Below are positions 1-7,851 of a stretch of 48,671 nucleotides of DNA, piece by piece. The stretch lies in NCBI GenBank assembly GCA_021803025.1, contig JAJZQV010000013.1:1-48671 (forward strand). The letters run 5' to 3'. Every line of letters starts with the position of its first letter. Position 1 is the first letter of the stretch. The position numbers and the translations under genes were made by a program. Source of the stretch: Actinomycetes bacterium (GTDB lineage Bacteria; Actinomycetota; Actinomycetes; Propionibacteriales; Propionibacteriaceae). The notes beneath the pieces were generated by a model that worked only from the letters and a program-made list of their open reading frames with translations, was not told where the DNA came from and ran no database searches.

Positions 1-663
1 CCAGAACAGGTGCATGCAGTGAGACGATCGAGCTCCTGCTCATCAGCTCGTCGAGCGGGACAAGGGTCGCACCGAGCTCCACCGCCTGTTCCGGGGTGAG
101 CTCCGGGGAGGCCAGCAGCACGTCGAACCTGAAGGGCCGCAAGCGCTCAAGCACCAGCCGGCCCACTCTGGAGGCTCCGATGATGCCGACCGTCGTACCG
201 TAGTTGCCAACGTCAGCGGGCAGGCGTGACGTGTCGAAATCCCCCTGTGCCGTGGCGAGCAGCTGGGCCGCAGCGAACGCACGCTTGCCGGCCAGCAGGA
301 TGAACGCGAGCGTGTAGTCCGCAACGGGTCCGGCGTTCGCCTGCGCCGCGGTCGTGACCTGGATTCCTCGCTCCCATACGGCGCGGCTCACGTGCCCCTT
401 CACGGTGCCGGCCGCATGCGCGACCAGACGCAGCCGGGGCGCGCCTTCCAGCACTTCGGCGTCGATGACCGGGCAGCCCCATCCTGTGATGAGCACGTCC
501 GTCTCGCGCAGCACGCTCCTTGCCTCGGGCTGGTGAACTCCGTCAGCACGTGGCGGCTCAGCAGCTCCGCGGTGTTCTCCAGGTCGGCGAGAACCGGCGC
601 CGACAACAATTCGGCCAGCAGCGCGTCAGAACGCATGGCAAAGGCCGCCGTCAGTCGGCTCAT
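1..663 (-). pseudogene. 2-hydroxyacid dehydrogenase (D-isomer specific), frameshifted, runs off left edge
   Basis: A D-isomer-specific NAD-dependent 2-hydroxyacid dehydrogenase, the family that includes phosphoglycerate dehydrogenase-like enzymes found in sugar clusters. The start ATG at 663 has a strong GGAGGAG ribosome site. The first ~45 residues (MSRLTAAFAMRSDALL...) read in one frame and end near HVLTEFTSP. The family sequence resumes one frame over with EARSVLRETDVLITGWGCP and stays open to base 1, including GTVKGHVS, TAAQANAGPVADYTLA and the Rossmann signature GIIGASRVGRLVLERL. The break lies near 520-525 (AGCCCGAGG); one inserted base in the CCC run would restore the frame. It may be a real inactivating deletion or a sequencing error. 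The catalytic Arg/Glu/His region lies outside the window. It is divergent from the ABC importer and probably belonged to the same sugar pathway. Confidence 0.72.
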
Positions 664-828
664 CGATGTCTCCTCCGACCCCCCACTGCAGGGGGAAAGC
701 GTATTCCGACTGGCAGACTAGGAGCCCCGGCGGACCTGCGTCAACCGGCCGCCCCGAGGCTCACCTGGCTGAGCCCCCTCCGCCGGACCGAACTGTGCCG
801 CTGTAGGCAGAGACCAGAACCTCACAAG

Positions 829-853
829 CAACAAGAGGCAAGGTCTCTTGTTG
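829..853. promoter_or_regulatory. 9-bp perfect inverted repeat, candidate operator in divergent region
   Basis: CAACAAGAG and its exact complement CTCTTGTTG are separated by 7 nt in the 368-nt region between the divergent dehydrogenase and ABC-importer genes. There is no T tract, so an operator is more likely than a terminator. No regulator gene is in sight, so the binding protein is unknown. The rest of 664-1031 holds no gene that I can support. Confidence 0.5.
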
Positions 854-989
854 AGGCGCGCGGTCTGAGACTGTCGACCAGTTCGACCCTGCGACTCGGT
901 GGTATCGATTAGGTCACAGACTCTGGATCGCGCTTTCCGATCACTGTAGGTTGCACACCACGTTGGCTCCAGGCCAAACAGATCGACGG

Positions 990-1022
990 GATTCCGCAAG
1001 GAAGCGAGATTCCGCAAGGGAG
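990..1022 (+). repeat. Tandem 18-nt duplication reaching the ribosome site of the substrate-binding gene
   Basis: GATTCCGCAAGG occurs at 990-1001 and again at 1008-1019, with 14 of 15 positions matching when extended. The downstream copy merges into the GGGAGGAACC ribosome site just before the ATG at 1032; the upstream copy ends in a weaker AAGGAAG. Confidence 0.6.
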
Positions 1023-1031
1023 GAACCATCC

Positions 1032-2333
1032 ATGATCAATCGTCGCCAGCTCCTCGCAGCCGCCGGCATAGCTGGGGCGGCTGTCACCGCTGCTGCCTGC
1101 TCCACCGGCGGCGGCAAACCCGCTGCGTCCGGTGCCAAGCCCACGGCCACCGGTGAGCTCAAAGGCAACCTCAACCTGATCACCCCCGAGTTCGCCGGCA
1201 CGGAGGGCAAGGCGGACCTGGAGGGCGGAATCCTCAAGAAGTTCACGGAGAAGCACCCGGGTGTCACGTTCCAGGTCGACTACGTGCCGTGGGACAAGCT
1301 CAACGAGAAGCTGTCGACCCAGATCGCAGGTGGCACCCCGTCCGACTTGATGATGATGGGCATGGGCTGGACGGCGCCTTTCGCCCAGAAGAAGGTGTTC
1401 GCGCCTCTCGACGAGTCCGTACTCGGCGACGCCAAGGTCCCGAAGCTCCTGCTCGACAATGCGAGGTACAACGGCAAGCTGTACGCAGTGCCGCTGCTGC
1501 TCGAGTCGCGGCCGTTCCTCTACCGCAAGGACCTGCTGGGCAAGATCGGCATCTCAGACCCCAACCGCACCACTCTCGACGAGTTCACCCAGATGCTCCG
1601 AGAGATCAAGACCAAGACGGGGAAGGTGCCTCTGGACATGCTCGCGTCCAACCTCCGCCAGGTCTGGGGGCAGATGACCTTCGCCTTCGGCGGCACCCAG
1701 TTCAGCGACGACGGCACGAAGTGCTACTTCAACTCCGACCCGGCTGTGAAGGCGCTGGAGTGGATGGTCATGCTTCAGAAGGACGGCCTCTCCGACGTCA
1801 ACCAGCGCGTGGCGACCGGACAGCCGGGCTCCTACCAGAAGGGGGAGAACCTCCTCGGCTGGCAGAGCTCGGGAGTGTGGCCGACGTTCAGCAAGCAGAG
1901 CCCGGAGCTCGTGAAGGACGAGAACCTCGGCATGATCCTGTGCCCCACGGCCGATGGGAGCAAGAAGATCCTGTACCAGGGTGGAACTCTCGTCGGCCTG
2001 TCGACGCGCAGCAAGTCTCCCGATGCCGCCCTCGCCGTGATGCAGTACCTGCTGTCCAACGACGCCCTGGTGGCCGAGAGCAAGAGCACAGGCAAGGTGC
2101 CGGCGAACTCCAACATCGCCAAGGGGACCGACCTGGGTGGCAACAAGATCATCGACTTCTGCCAGCAGCACCTGGACTCCTCCGTCACCGATGGTGGCAC
2201 AGCGGCCTGGATGGAGATCCGCGGCAAGATGGACCCCATCGTCGAAGGCGCGGTCCTGGGTACGAAGACGGTCAAGCAGGCGATCGACGAGCTGCAGAAG
2301 ATGGCCGAGGAGGCGATCGGCCGCATCAAGTGA
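1032..2333 (+). CDS. ABC sugar importer substrate-binding lipoprotein
   Basis: An extracellular solute-binding protein of the sugar ABC (family 1) type, 433 residues, that captures a carbohydrate outside the cell and delivers it to the two permeases downstream. The N-terminus MINRRQLLAAAGIAGAAV carries a twin-arginine-like NRRQLL motif and a lipobox ending AAAC (Cys23), so a lipidated, possibly Tat-exported protein is inferred. The body (FTEKHPGVTFQVDYVPWDKLNEKL, SPDAALAVMQYLLSN) is typical of the family. The start ATG sits 6 nt after GGGAGGAA. Its substrate cannot be read from the sequence; the two isomerases and the DUF624-like gene downstream point to a sugar or sugar acid. A strong hairpin directly follows the gene. 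Confidence 0.9.
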   Translation: MINRRQLLAAAGIAGAAVTAAACSTGGGKPAASGAKPTATGELKGNLNLITPEFAGTEGKADLEGGILKKFTEKHPGVTFQVDYVPWDKLNEKLSTQIAGGTPSDLMMMGMGWTAPFAQKKVFAPLDESVLGDAKVPKLLLDNARYNGKLYAVPLLLESRPFLYRKDLLGKIGISDPNRTTLDEFTQMLREIKTKTGKVPLDMLASNLRQVWGQMTFAFGGTQFSDDGTKCYFNSDPAVKALEWMVMLQKDGLSDVNQRVATGQPGSYQKGENLLGWQSSGVWPTFSKQSPELVKDENLGMILCPTADGSKKILYQGGTLVGLSTRSKSPDAALAVMQYLLSNDALVAESKSTGKVPANSNIAKGTDLGGNKIIDFCQQHLDSSVTDGGTAAWMEIRGKMDPIVEGAVLGTKTVKQAIDELQKMAEEAIGRIK

Positions 2334-2340
2334 GCCAGAA

Positions 2341-2383
2341 GCCTGACACCGCGCCGTACGGGCTGTCCGGCGCGGTGTCAGGC
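2341..2383 (+). terminator. Strong intra-operon hairpin after the substrate-binding gene
   Basis: A perfect 16-bp stem (arms 2341-2356 and 2368-2383) with an 11-nt loop begins 7 nt after the stop codon. No T run follows. It probably stabilises the binding-protein mRNA or partly terminates transcription before the permease genes. Confidence 0.7.
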
Positions 2384-2503
2384 ACCTGCTGCGCTCGACC
2401 CACGTCGCTGCACAGCCGTTGCCCGTACAGACGTGTGAATGACGTCACTCGATTCTGACCCGATCCTCCACCGCAACGACGCGGTTGACCACAGGGAGAC
2501 ATT

Positions 2504-2584
2504 GTGAATCACCAGAGGCACTACTGGTTCGCCGAGCCCGCCTCCGACGGCAGATGCAGCGCGGACAGCGGAGCACGTCGATGA
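2504..2584 (+). CDS. Possible 26-residue coupled leader ORF
   Basis: A GTG preceded by AGGGAG at a good distance opens a 26-codon frame (MNHQRHYWFAEPASDGRC, then SADSGARR). Its TGA overlaps the ATG of the first permease as ATGA. The position and ribosome site suggest a leader peptide whose translation couples to the permease. The product resembles nothing that I know. It could also be chance, because the permease has its own GGAG 7 nt before the ATG. Confidence 0.3.
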   Translation: MNHQRHYWFAEPASDGRCSADSGARR

Positions 2585-3510
2585 GCGCGGCCACAGCTGA
2601 GGTGCTGAGCACGACGGCCCCGCCACGGCGCAGGCGCTCGTCCTTGCGCGCGGAGAAGATGTGGGGGTGGCTGCTGAGCCTGCCGGCTCTCGTGCACACC
2701 CTGGTGTGGATCGGTGGACCGGTCGTCGTGGCCATCATGCTGAGCTTCACCGACTACGACGTCGTCAACCCGCCCGAGTTCAGCGGCATCGCCAACTACG
2801 CCGAGCTGGCCGGGGACTCCGTGTTCTGGTCCGCGCTGGCGCACAACCTCATCATGGTCGTCGTCGTGGTCCCGATCTCGATCTTCATCGCCCTGGTCCT
2901 GGCCGTGGCCCTCAACCAGGGACTGCGGGCCCAGTCGTGGTTCCGCACCATGATCTTCATGCCCCATGTCACAGCGACAGTGGCGATCGCGATGATCTGG
3001 CTCTGGATCTACGCACCGGGACCCAACGGCCTGGCGAACCGCATCCTCGGGGTCGTCGGGATCTCGCCGAGCAACTGGCTGACGAGCACCTCTCTGGCAC
3101 TACCTGCGGTCATGGTGGTCGGCATCTGGCAGAGCATCGGCCTCAAGATGCTCATCTACCTCGCCGCGCTCCAGGGGGTCTCCCCCCAGCTGTACGAGGC
3201 CGCCGACGTGGACGGGGCGAACACGATCCAGAAGTTCTGGAACATCACCGTACCGATGCTGCGGCCCGCGACGTTCTTCGTGCTGGCGACCTCGGTCATC
3301 GCCAACTTCCAGACCTTCGACCTGATCTACGTCTTGACGAACGGCGGGCCGGCCAACGCCACCACCGTGATCACCTACCAGATCTACGTCGCGGCCTTCC
3401 AGCAGTACCGCATGGGCTACGCCACCGCCATGTCCGTGGTGCTGCTTCTCGTTCTGGTGATCGTGACATACATCTCACGAAGGCTTGTGGGGAGCACCGA
3501 TGGCGACTGA
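2581..3510 (+). CDS. Sugar ABC transporter permease 1 (MalF/UgpA type)
   Basis: An inner-membrane subunit of the carbohydrate importer, 309 residues, with a cytoplasmic N-terminal tail rich in Arg and then about six hydrophobic segments. The EAA loop that contacts the ATPase is visible as EAADVDGANTIQKFWNITVP, followed by MLRPATFFVLATSVI. Start: ATG 2581 with GGAG 7 nt upstream. A longer TTG frame from 2485 exists but has a poor start and adds a non-homologous tail. The reading frame overlaps the next permease by 11 nt. No ATP-binding subunit is encoded in the cluster, so a shared MsiK-type ATPase encoded elsewhere is inferred. Confidence 0.9.
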   Translation: MSAATAEVLSTTAPPRRRRSSLRAEKMWGWLLSLPALVHTLVWIGGPVVVAIMLSFTDYDVVNPPEFSGIANYAELAGDSVFWSALAHNLIMVVVVVPISIFIALVLAVALNQGLRAQSWFRTMIFMPHVTATVAIAMIWLWIYAPGPNGLANRILGVVGISPSNWLTSTSLALPAVMVVGIWQSIGLKMLIYLAALQGVSPQLYEAADVDGANTIQKFWNITVPMLRPATFFVLATSVIANFQTFDLIYVLTNGGPANATTVITYQIYVAAFQQYRMGYATAMSVVLLLVLVIVTYISRRLVGSTDGD

Positions 3511-4459
3511 GAATCTCGAGTTTCCGGTTCCTGTGGACCTCTCGACCGACACGGTGCGGGAGGTACGGCCGAGCCCTGTCCGCAGCCCCTCCCTGAAGCG
3601 GCAGCGGCTGATCAGCCGCGCTGTGCTGTGGGTACTGCTGGCTGCAGTCTCGGTGGCGATGGTGACCCCGTTCGCGTGGATGGTTTTCACCGCGGTCCGA
3701 TCCCCTGAGGAGCTCGGCCAGGTCAACCCGCCGTTCATTCCCCGCACGTGGCACTTCGAGAACTTCCTGCGAGCGCTCGAAGCGGCGCCGTTCCACATCT
3801 ACGCCCGTAACAGCTTCATCATCGGTGCGAGCAATGTGGTCACGACGATGGTCTTCGGCGCCTCGGCGGGGTACGCGCTGGCCAAGCTGCGTTTCAGGGC
3901 GGCGCCGTGGATCTTCGCCTGGCTCCTGGCCACGATGATGATCCCGTTCTATGCGATCGTGATCCCGGACTTCCTTCTGGCGCGGTTCATGCCCCTGTTC
4001 GGCGGGAACGACATCTTCGGCCAGGGCGGTCAGGGCTGGATTGACTCATGGTGGGCGCTCCTCGTGCCCGGGATGGTCTCGGCGTTCTCGATCTTCCTGC
4101 TTCGTCAGTTCTACGTGGTGACGCCGACGGAGCTCATCGAGGCGGCACGGCTCGACGGGCTGTCGGAGCCGAGGATCTGGGTGCAGATCATCACCCCCCA
4201 GATCAAGCCGGGCCTGCTCACCGTGGCGTTGCTCGCGTTCGAGGGAGGCTGGAACAACTTCCTGTGGCCCCTCCTGGTCACCACCAGCGAGGACCTTCGC
4301 GTCATTCAGGTGGGCCTGTCGGTGTTCCGGCAGGAGTCGAACACCCAGTGGGACCTGCTCATGGCGGGAACGACGCTCTCGGCGGTGCCGATGATCGTGC
4401 TGTTCGTCATCTTCCAGAGATATTTCGTCAATGGCTTTGTCAACTCCGGCATCAAGTAG
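3500..4459 (+). CDS. Sugar ABC transporter permease 2 (MalG/UgpE type)
   Basis: The second membrane subunit of the importer, 319 residues. After a polar N-terminus come six predicted membrane spans. Family landmarks include TPFAWMVFTAVRSPEELG near the N-terminus, the EAA loop ELIEAARLDGLSEPRIWVQIITP, and the C-terminal FVNGFVNSGIK, which is very typical of MalG-like proteins. The ATG at 3500 with GGGGAG five nt upstream is preferred over GTG 3485. It overlaps the preceding gene by 11 nt and the next gene by 29 nt, so the three are co-translated. It forms a heterodimeric channel with permease 1. Confidence 0.9.
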   Translation: MATENLEFPVPVDLSTDTVREVRPSPVRSPSLKRQRLISRAVLWVLLAAVSVAMVTPFAWMVFTAVRSPEELGQVNPPFIPRTWHFENFLRALEAAPFHIYARNSFIIGASNVVTTMVFGASAGYALAKLRFRAAPWIFAWLLATMMIPFYAIVIPDFLLARFMPLFGGNDIFGQGGQGWIDSWWALLVPGMVSAFSIFLLRQFYVVTPTELIEAARLDGLSEPRIWVQIITPQIKPGLLTVALLAFEGGWNNFLWPLLVTTSEDLRVIQVGLSVFRQESNTQWDLLMAGTTLSAVPMIVLFVIFQRYFVNGFVNSGIK

Positions 4460-5087
4460 GACGTCCCGGCTTCTGCACCAGCTGCGGAAGCCCGCCGCCT
4501 TCTTCGCCTCGAACTGGGCAGCCGTCGCGGCGGTCGCCACGATCCTCGGCGTGGTGCCGGGACTGGCCGGCGTGATGCGCGTGGTGAACGACCTCGACCG
4601 CTACGAGGACGAGCCGTTCGTGACGCCGCTGCGACAGCTCCGCGCGACCTGGCGTCGGGATGTTCCCGTGAGCCTGCTGCTGGTGGTCGTGCTGGCGCTC
4701 GGGGCGTTGAACACCTACGCGGTCACGCAGGTCGAGGTCGGGATGCGGGTGGCGGTCGTCGGCTTCCTCGTGCCGCTGGTCTGGGCCGTGTGCATCTTCG
4801 TCGCCGCGTACGTCGCGGCTGCGTCCGCCCAACCGCTCACCGCCAGTCGCCACGACGTGCTGGGCCTGACTGCCCTGGTGGTGAGGCGGCGACCAGTCCG
4901 CAGCCTGCTCACACCACTGTTCTTGGTGGCACTGTGCCCGGTCGTCCTTCTGCCACCGCTGACGGTTGCCGTGGGGCTCAGCCTGCCTGCGTGGTTCATG
5001 GGGGAGTGGTTCGGCGTGGCCGCCTGGCGTCGTCAGCTGGACCCGGACCCGGACGGCCCTCCGGTCGCCACCCGAGTACGGCCGTGA
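4431..5087 (+). CDS. DUF624 (YesL-like) membrane protein
   Basis: A 218-residue membrane protein with about five hydrophobic segments and the pattern DLDRYEDEPFVTPLRQLRATWRRDVPVSLLL. It resembles DUF624 proteins, which commonly sit next to family-1 sugar ABC importers and have no firmly known function. The start overlaps the end of permease 2 by 29 nt. No good Shine-Dalgarno is visible, so coupling is likely; a later start is possible. Its TGA overlaps the GTG of the next frame as GTGA. I infer a transport-accessory role from the company it keeps, not from any motif. Confidence 0.65.
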   Translation: MALSTPASSRTSRLLHQLRKPAAFFASNWAAVAAVATILGVVPGLAGVMRVVNDLDRYEDEPFVTPLRQLRATWRRDVPVSLLLVVVLALGALNTYAVTQVEVGMRVAVVGFLVPLVWAVCIFVAAYVAAASAQPLTASRHDVLGLTALVVRRRPVRSLLTPLFLVALCPVVLLPPLTVAVGLSLPAWFMGEWFGVAAWRRQLDPDPDGPPVATRVRP

Positions 5088-5941
5088 GAACCTCCGTGCT
5101 CTCTGCAGCGGCTTCGGAGACTCGGTCTCATCCCGCGAGCCTCAACGAGCTCACCCGACCAAAGGAGTCCCACACGTACCAGTACGGAGTCATCGTGCCC
5201 AGTGCCCAGTCCGCGGCGGTCGTGCTGGCGGGGGCCGACTACGTCGAGCCGACCATCGTGGGAAACCTCGTGCAGGAAGACGGCGTGGGCGGGTGGGAAC
5301 GTCATCCCGGTTATGACGCTCCCGACAGCTGTCCGTCCTTCGCGGTTCTGTTTCCGGGCCACGTGAAGCTCTCCGACCCGGCCTTCCCGGCGCACGCGGT
5401 GACGGACTACCTCGAGGCGGTATTTCCTGTCATCGCTTCCGCGGGGTCAGCGGGCGCGAAGGTGGTCTTCGGCAGCGGGGCGGCCCGCACCATCCCCTCC
5501 GGCGTGGACCGCTCGGCCGCCGAGGCCCGTTTCGCGGCCGTCCTGCGCGAGACCAGGGACGTGGCGGCCCGCCATGGCCTCGTCGTACTCCTCGAACCGC
5601 TCAACGCGGGTGAGACCAACCTGCTTCACACCATCGCGGAGTGCGCCCAGTTCGTGGACTCGCACGGCATCGACGGCGTGCCCATCGTGGCTGACCTGTA
5701 CCACATCATGCTCGAGGGAGAGCCGCTCTCGACCGTGAGGGCACTCGGCGCACGGATCGGTCACGCGCACATCGCCGACACGGGTCGGATACCTCCCGGC
5801 CAGGGGGACTGGCCACTCTCGCAGTTCCTCCAGGCGCTCGCCGCGGGCGGCTACACGGGCAGCGTCTCGATCGAGTGCACCTGGTCCGACATCACGACGG
5901 AGCTCGCGCCCGCACTCGAGCATCTGAGGAGCCTTGCCTGA
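5084..5941 (+). CDS. Sugar phosphate isomerase/epimerase (TIM barrel), start uncertain
   Basis: A xylose-isomerase-like TIM-barrel enzyme (AP endonuclease 2 superfamily, hydroxypyruvate-isomerase-like). Landmarks are VVLLEPLNAGETN (metal-binding Glu), VPIVADLYHIMLEGEP (Asp and His), IGHAHIADTGR (His) and GSVSIECTW (final Glu), so the metal site looks complete. The given start is GTG 5084, which overlaps the preceding TGA as GTGA and gives 285 residues, of which about 30 at the N-terminus look non-homologous. The usual family start (M-x-x-GVIVPSA) falls at an ACG codon at 5174, six nt after an excellent AAAGGAG. The substrate is unknown; presumably it is the imported sugar. Confidence 0.8.
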   Translation: MRTSVLSAAASETRSHPASLNELTRPKESHTYQYGVIVPSAQSAAVVLAGADYVEPTIVGNLVQEDGVGGWERHPGYDAPDSCPSFAVLFPGHVKLSDPAFPAHAVTDYLEAVFPVIASAGSAGAKVVFGSGAARTIPSGVDRSAAEARFAAVLRETRDVAARHGLVVLLEPLNAGETNLLHTIAECAQFVDSHGIDGVPIVADLYHIMLEGEPLSTVRALGARIGHAHIADTGRIPPGQGDWPLSQFLQALAAGGYTGSVSIECTWSDITTELAPALEHLRSLA

Positions 5942-6037
5942 GGGGCCCATGCGGACACCACCGGCATCGCCTCCAGCATCCGGTAGCTACTCGGCTCGAG
6001 GCCCATCGGGCCATTTCCACGACGAAGGGGAGGGACA

Positions 6038-6877
6038 ATGTTCTCGCTTGGATTCAGCACACTGGGATGCCCGGACTACACGGTCGACGAGGTCATCGAC
6101 ATAGCGGTGGAGAACAGTTTCAAGGGAGTGGAGATCCGCTTTCTCCGCGGACAGGTGGATCTCAGCCAGCTCGAGGAGCTCTCGGTCGACCAGATCGACG
6201 ACACCCGGAGGCGGTTCGACCAGGCTGGAGTCGACGTCGTGTGCATCGACACCAGTGTTCGGTTCACCTCCCTGTCCGCCGAGGAGCAACGGGCACAGAT
6301 GGAGCTTGCCGAGCAGAACTGCAGGATCGCCGCACGCTTGGGGGCGCCCTTCATCCGGGTATTCGGGGGTGCCCTGCCCGGCGGGGTCCTCAGCAAGGAG
6401 GACCGTCGCCGTCACCTTGCCGGCGTGGCTCGGGGACTCAACGCCGTGGCAGAGCTGACTGCGGCCCAGGGCGTCACCACGCTCGTGGAGACCCACGATG
6501 ACTTCTGCACCTCGGCAGCCATCGAGGACCTGTGGGCTGAAGGCGTGAGCGAGAAGGTCGGGATCCTGTGGGACAGCCTTCATACGTTCCGCTTCGGCGA
6601 GTCCCCACAGGAGACCTGGGATCTGCTCGGTGACCGCATCCGTCACGTTCACGTCAAGGACTCGCGCGTGGCGGGTCCGGAAGAGTTCGACTTCGCCCTG
6701 CCGGGCGAAGGCATAGCGCCGCTCCCGGAGATCGTCTCGACACTCGTTGACGGCGGGTATGCCGGCTATGTGGACTTCGAGTGGGAGAAGGCCTGGCATC
6801 CCGAGATCGAACCCCCTGAGGTGGCGATCCCGGCCTTCGCCCGGTACATGGCGCAGCTCACCACCCGTACCTCGTAG
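6038..6877 (+). CDS. Sugar phosphate isomerase/epimerase (TIM barrel), second copy
   Basis: A 279-residue xylose-isomerase-like TIM barrel beginning MFSLGFSTLGCPDYTVDEV. The metal-binding pattern is visible in TTLVETHDDF, VGILWDSLHTFRFGE, IRHVHVKDSR and GYVDFEWEKAWHP. GGGGAGG stands 5 nt before the ATG. It differs clearly from the preceding barrel and is not a recent duplicate. It follows a 96-nt gap and lies in the same direction as the ABC importer. Two such enzymes in one locus suggest sequential isomerisation or epimerisation of an unusual sugar or keto-acid; this is inference. Confidence 0.85.
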   Translation: MFSLGFSTLGCPDYTVDEVIDIAVENSFKGVEIRFLRGQVDLSQLEELSVDQIDDTRRRFDQAGVDVVCIDTSVRFTSLSAEEQRAQMELAEQNCRIAARLGAPFIRVFGGALPGGVLSKEDRRRHLAGVARGLNAVAELTAAQGVTTLVETHDDFCTSAAIEDLWAEGVSEKVGILWDSLHTFRFGESPQETWDLLGDRIRHVHVKDSRVAGPEEFDFALPGEGIAPLPEIVSTLVDGGYAGYVDFEWEKAWHPEIEPPEVAIPAFARYMAQLTTRTS

Positions 6878-6925
6878 TACAGGACGGACGTACCCAGCGT
6901 CCTCAGCATGGGAAGGGTCAGCTGA

Positions 6926-7717
6926 ATGATCAAGGAGCTCAACCACGTCGGGATCGTCGTCCGCGACCTCGACGCATCCCTCGCGTTCTATCAGCGCGCC
7001 TTCGGCGCGGTGATCGTCTTCCAGAGCATCATTCCCGCGTCCCAGACCGATGTCGTGTACCTCCAGATCGCCGGAGGCATGATCGAGTTGCTGCACCCCC
7101 GGAACCCAAGCCCCGATGAGAGCTTCGGGATCACGCACATCGCCTTCATGACCGACGACCTCGACGCCGACTACCGTCGCCTCGTGACCCACGGCGCCAC
7201 CGAGCTCGTAGCTCCTCGGGTCGCCGGCACCGGAGTCGGTCGGCTGGCGTTCGTCAGCGACCCCAACGGTGCCCGAGTGGAGCTGCTTCAGCGCGACCTC
7301 GCCATGCGGTCGGAGCCCATCGAGCATCCCCACGTCGCCGCCTTCGACCACTACTCGGTCATCGCCGACGACCTGCGCGCGGCGCGGGCCTTCTACGGCG
7401 ACCAGCTCGGGATGGCGACGTTGACCACCGAGACGGTCGCTGCGACAGGGCTCACCATCGACTACCTGCACTGGGACTACGACGTGCTGGAGCTGCTGCA
7501 CCGACCGACCGGGAGCATCGGCCCGATCTTCGCTCACGTCGCCCTGCGGGTGACCGACCTCGACGCCCTGGTGGCTGGACTGGCCGAGCTCGGGATTCGA
7601 CCCCACGCGGGAACGCCGATGACGGCCATGACCGGGTGCAGCAGCAGCGCGAGCGTCTTCGACCCTGACGGCGTACGGATCGAGCTGCTCGACCGCGCCG
7701 ACCTGCACGCAGCCTAG
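6926..7717 (+). CDS. VOC family protein with two glyoxalase-like domains
   Basis: A 263-residue protein with two vicinal-oxygen-chelate domains. The first (about residues 3-130: LNHVGIVVRDLDASLAFYQRAFG, GMIELLHP, GITHIAFM, ARVELLQ) has the His/Glu/His/Glu metal set and resembles methylmalonyl-CoA epimerase-type modules. The second (about 140-258: AFDHYSVIADDLRAARAFYGDQLG, DVLELLHRP, FAHVALRV, VRIELLD) repeats the set. The ribosome site GGAAGGG precedes ATG 6926. Possible roles are dioxygenase, epimerase or lyase chemistry; nothing visible chooses among them. It is the last gene of the sugar locus and probably acts on a product of the isomerases. Confidence 0.8.
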   Translation: MIKELNHVGIVVRDLDASLAFYQRAFGAVIVFQSIIPASQTDVVYLQIAGGMIELLHPRNPSPDESFGITHIAFMTDDLDADYRRLVTHGATELVAPRVAGTGVGRLAFVSDPNGARVELLQRDLAMRSEPIEHPHVAAFDHYSVIADDLRAARAFYGDQLGMATLTTETVAATGLTIDYLHWDYDVLELLHRPTGSIGPIFAHVALRVTDLDALVAGLAELGIRPHAGTPMTAMTGCSSSASVFDPDGVRIELLDRADLHAA

Positions 7718-7815
7718 AGTCCCGCGCCTTCCGCCTCGCCCGGGCTAGCATGACCTCCGACCGGGTGCGGAGAAGGGCATCACCACCGGGCAGCCGCGCC
7801 CGTCCAGGGAGGGCC

Positions 7816-7839
7816 GGGCTCCTGCTCCTGCGGGAGCTC
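7816..7839 (-). terminator. Hairpin beyond the 3' end of RNase P RNA
   Basis: A 10-bp stem containing two G-T pairs (7816-7825 with 7830-7839) and a 4-nt loop lies just past the 3' end of the RNase P RNA on the minus strand. There is no T run, so terminator function is only plausible. The rest of 7718-7851 shows nothing recognisable. Confidence 0.35.
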
Positions 7840-7851
7840 ACGGGGTTGTGG

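Noticed and set aside
2485-2580. TTG 2485 as the start of permease 1
   Set aside because: It has a poor start codon and site, and the 32 added residues do not look like a permease N-terminus; ATG 2581 with GGAG is better.
5987-7708. A 573-codon open frame on the minus strand opposite the second isomerase and VOC genes
   Set aside because: It has no recognisable domains, its composition mirrors the third-position GC bias of the plus-strand genes, and those genes have clear families and ribosome sites.
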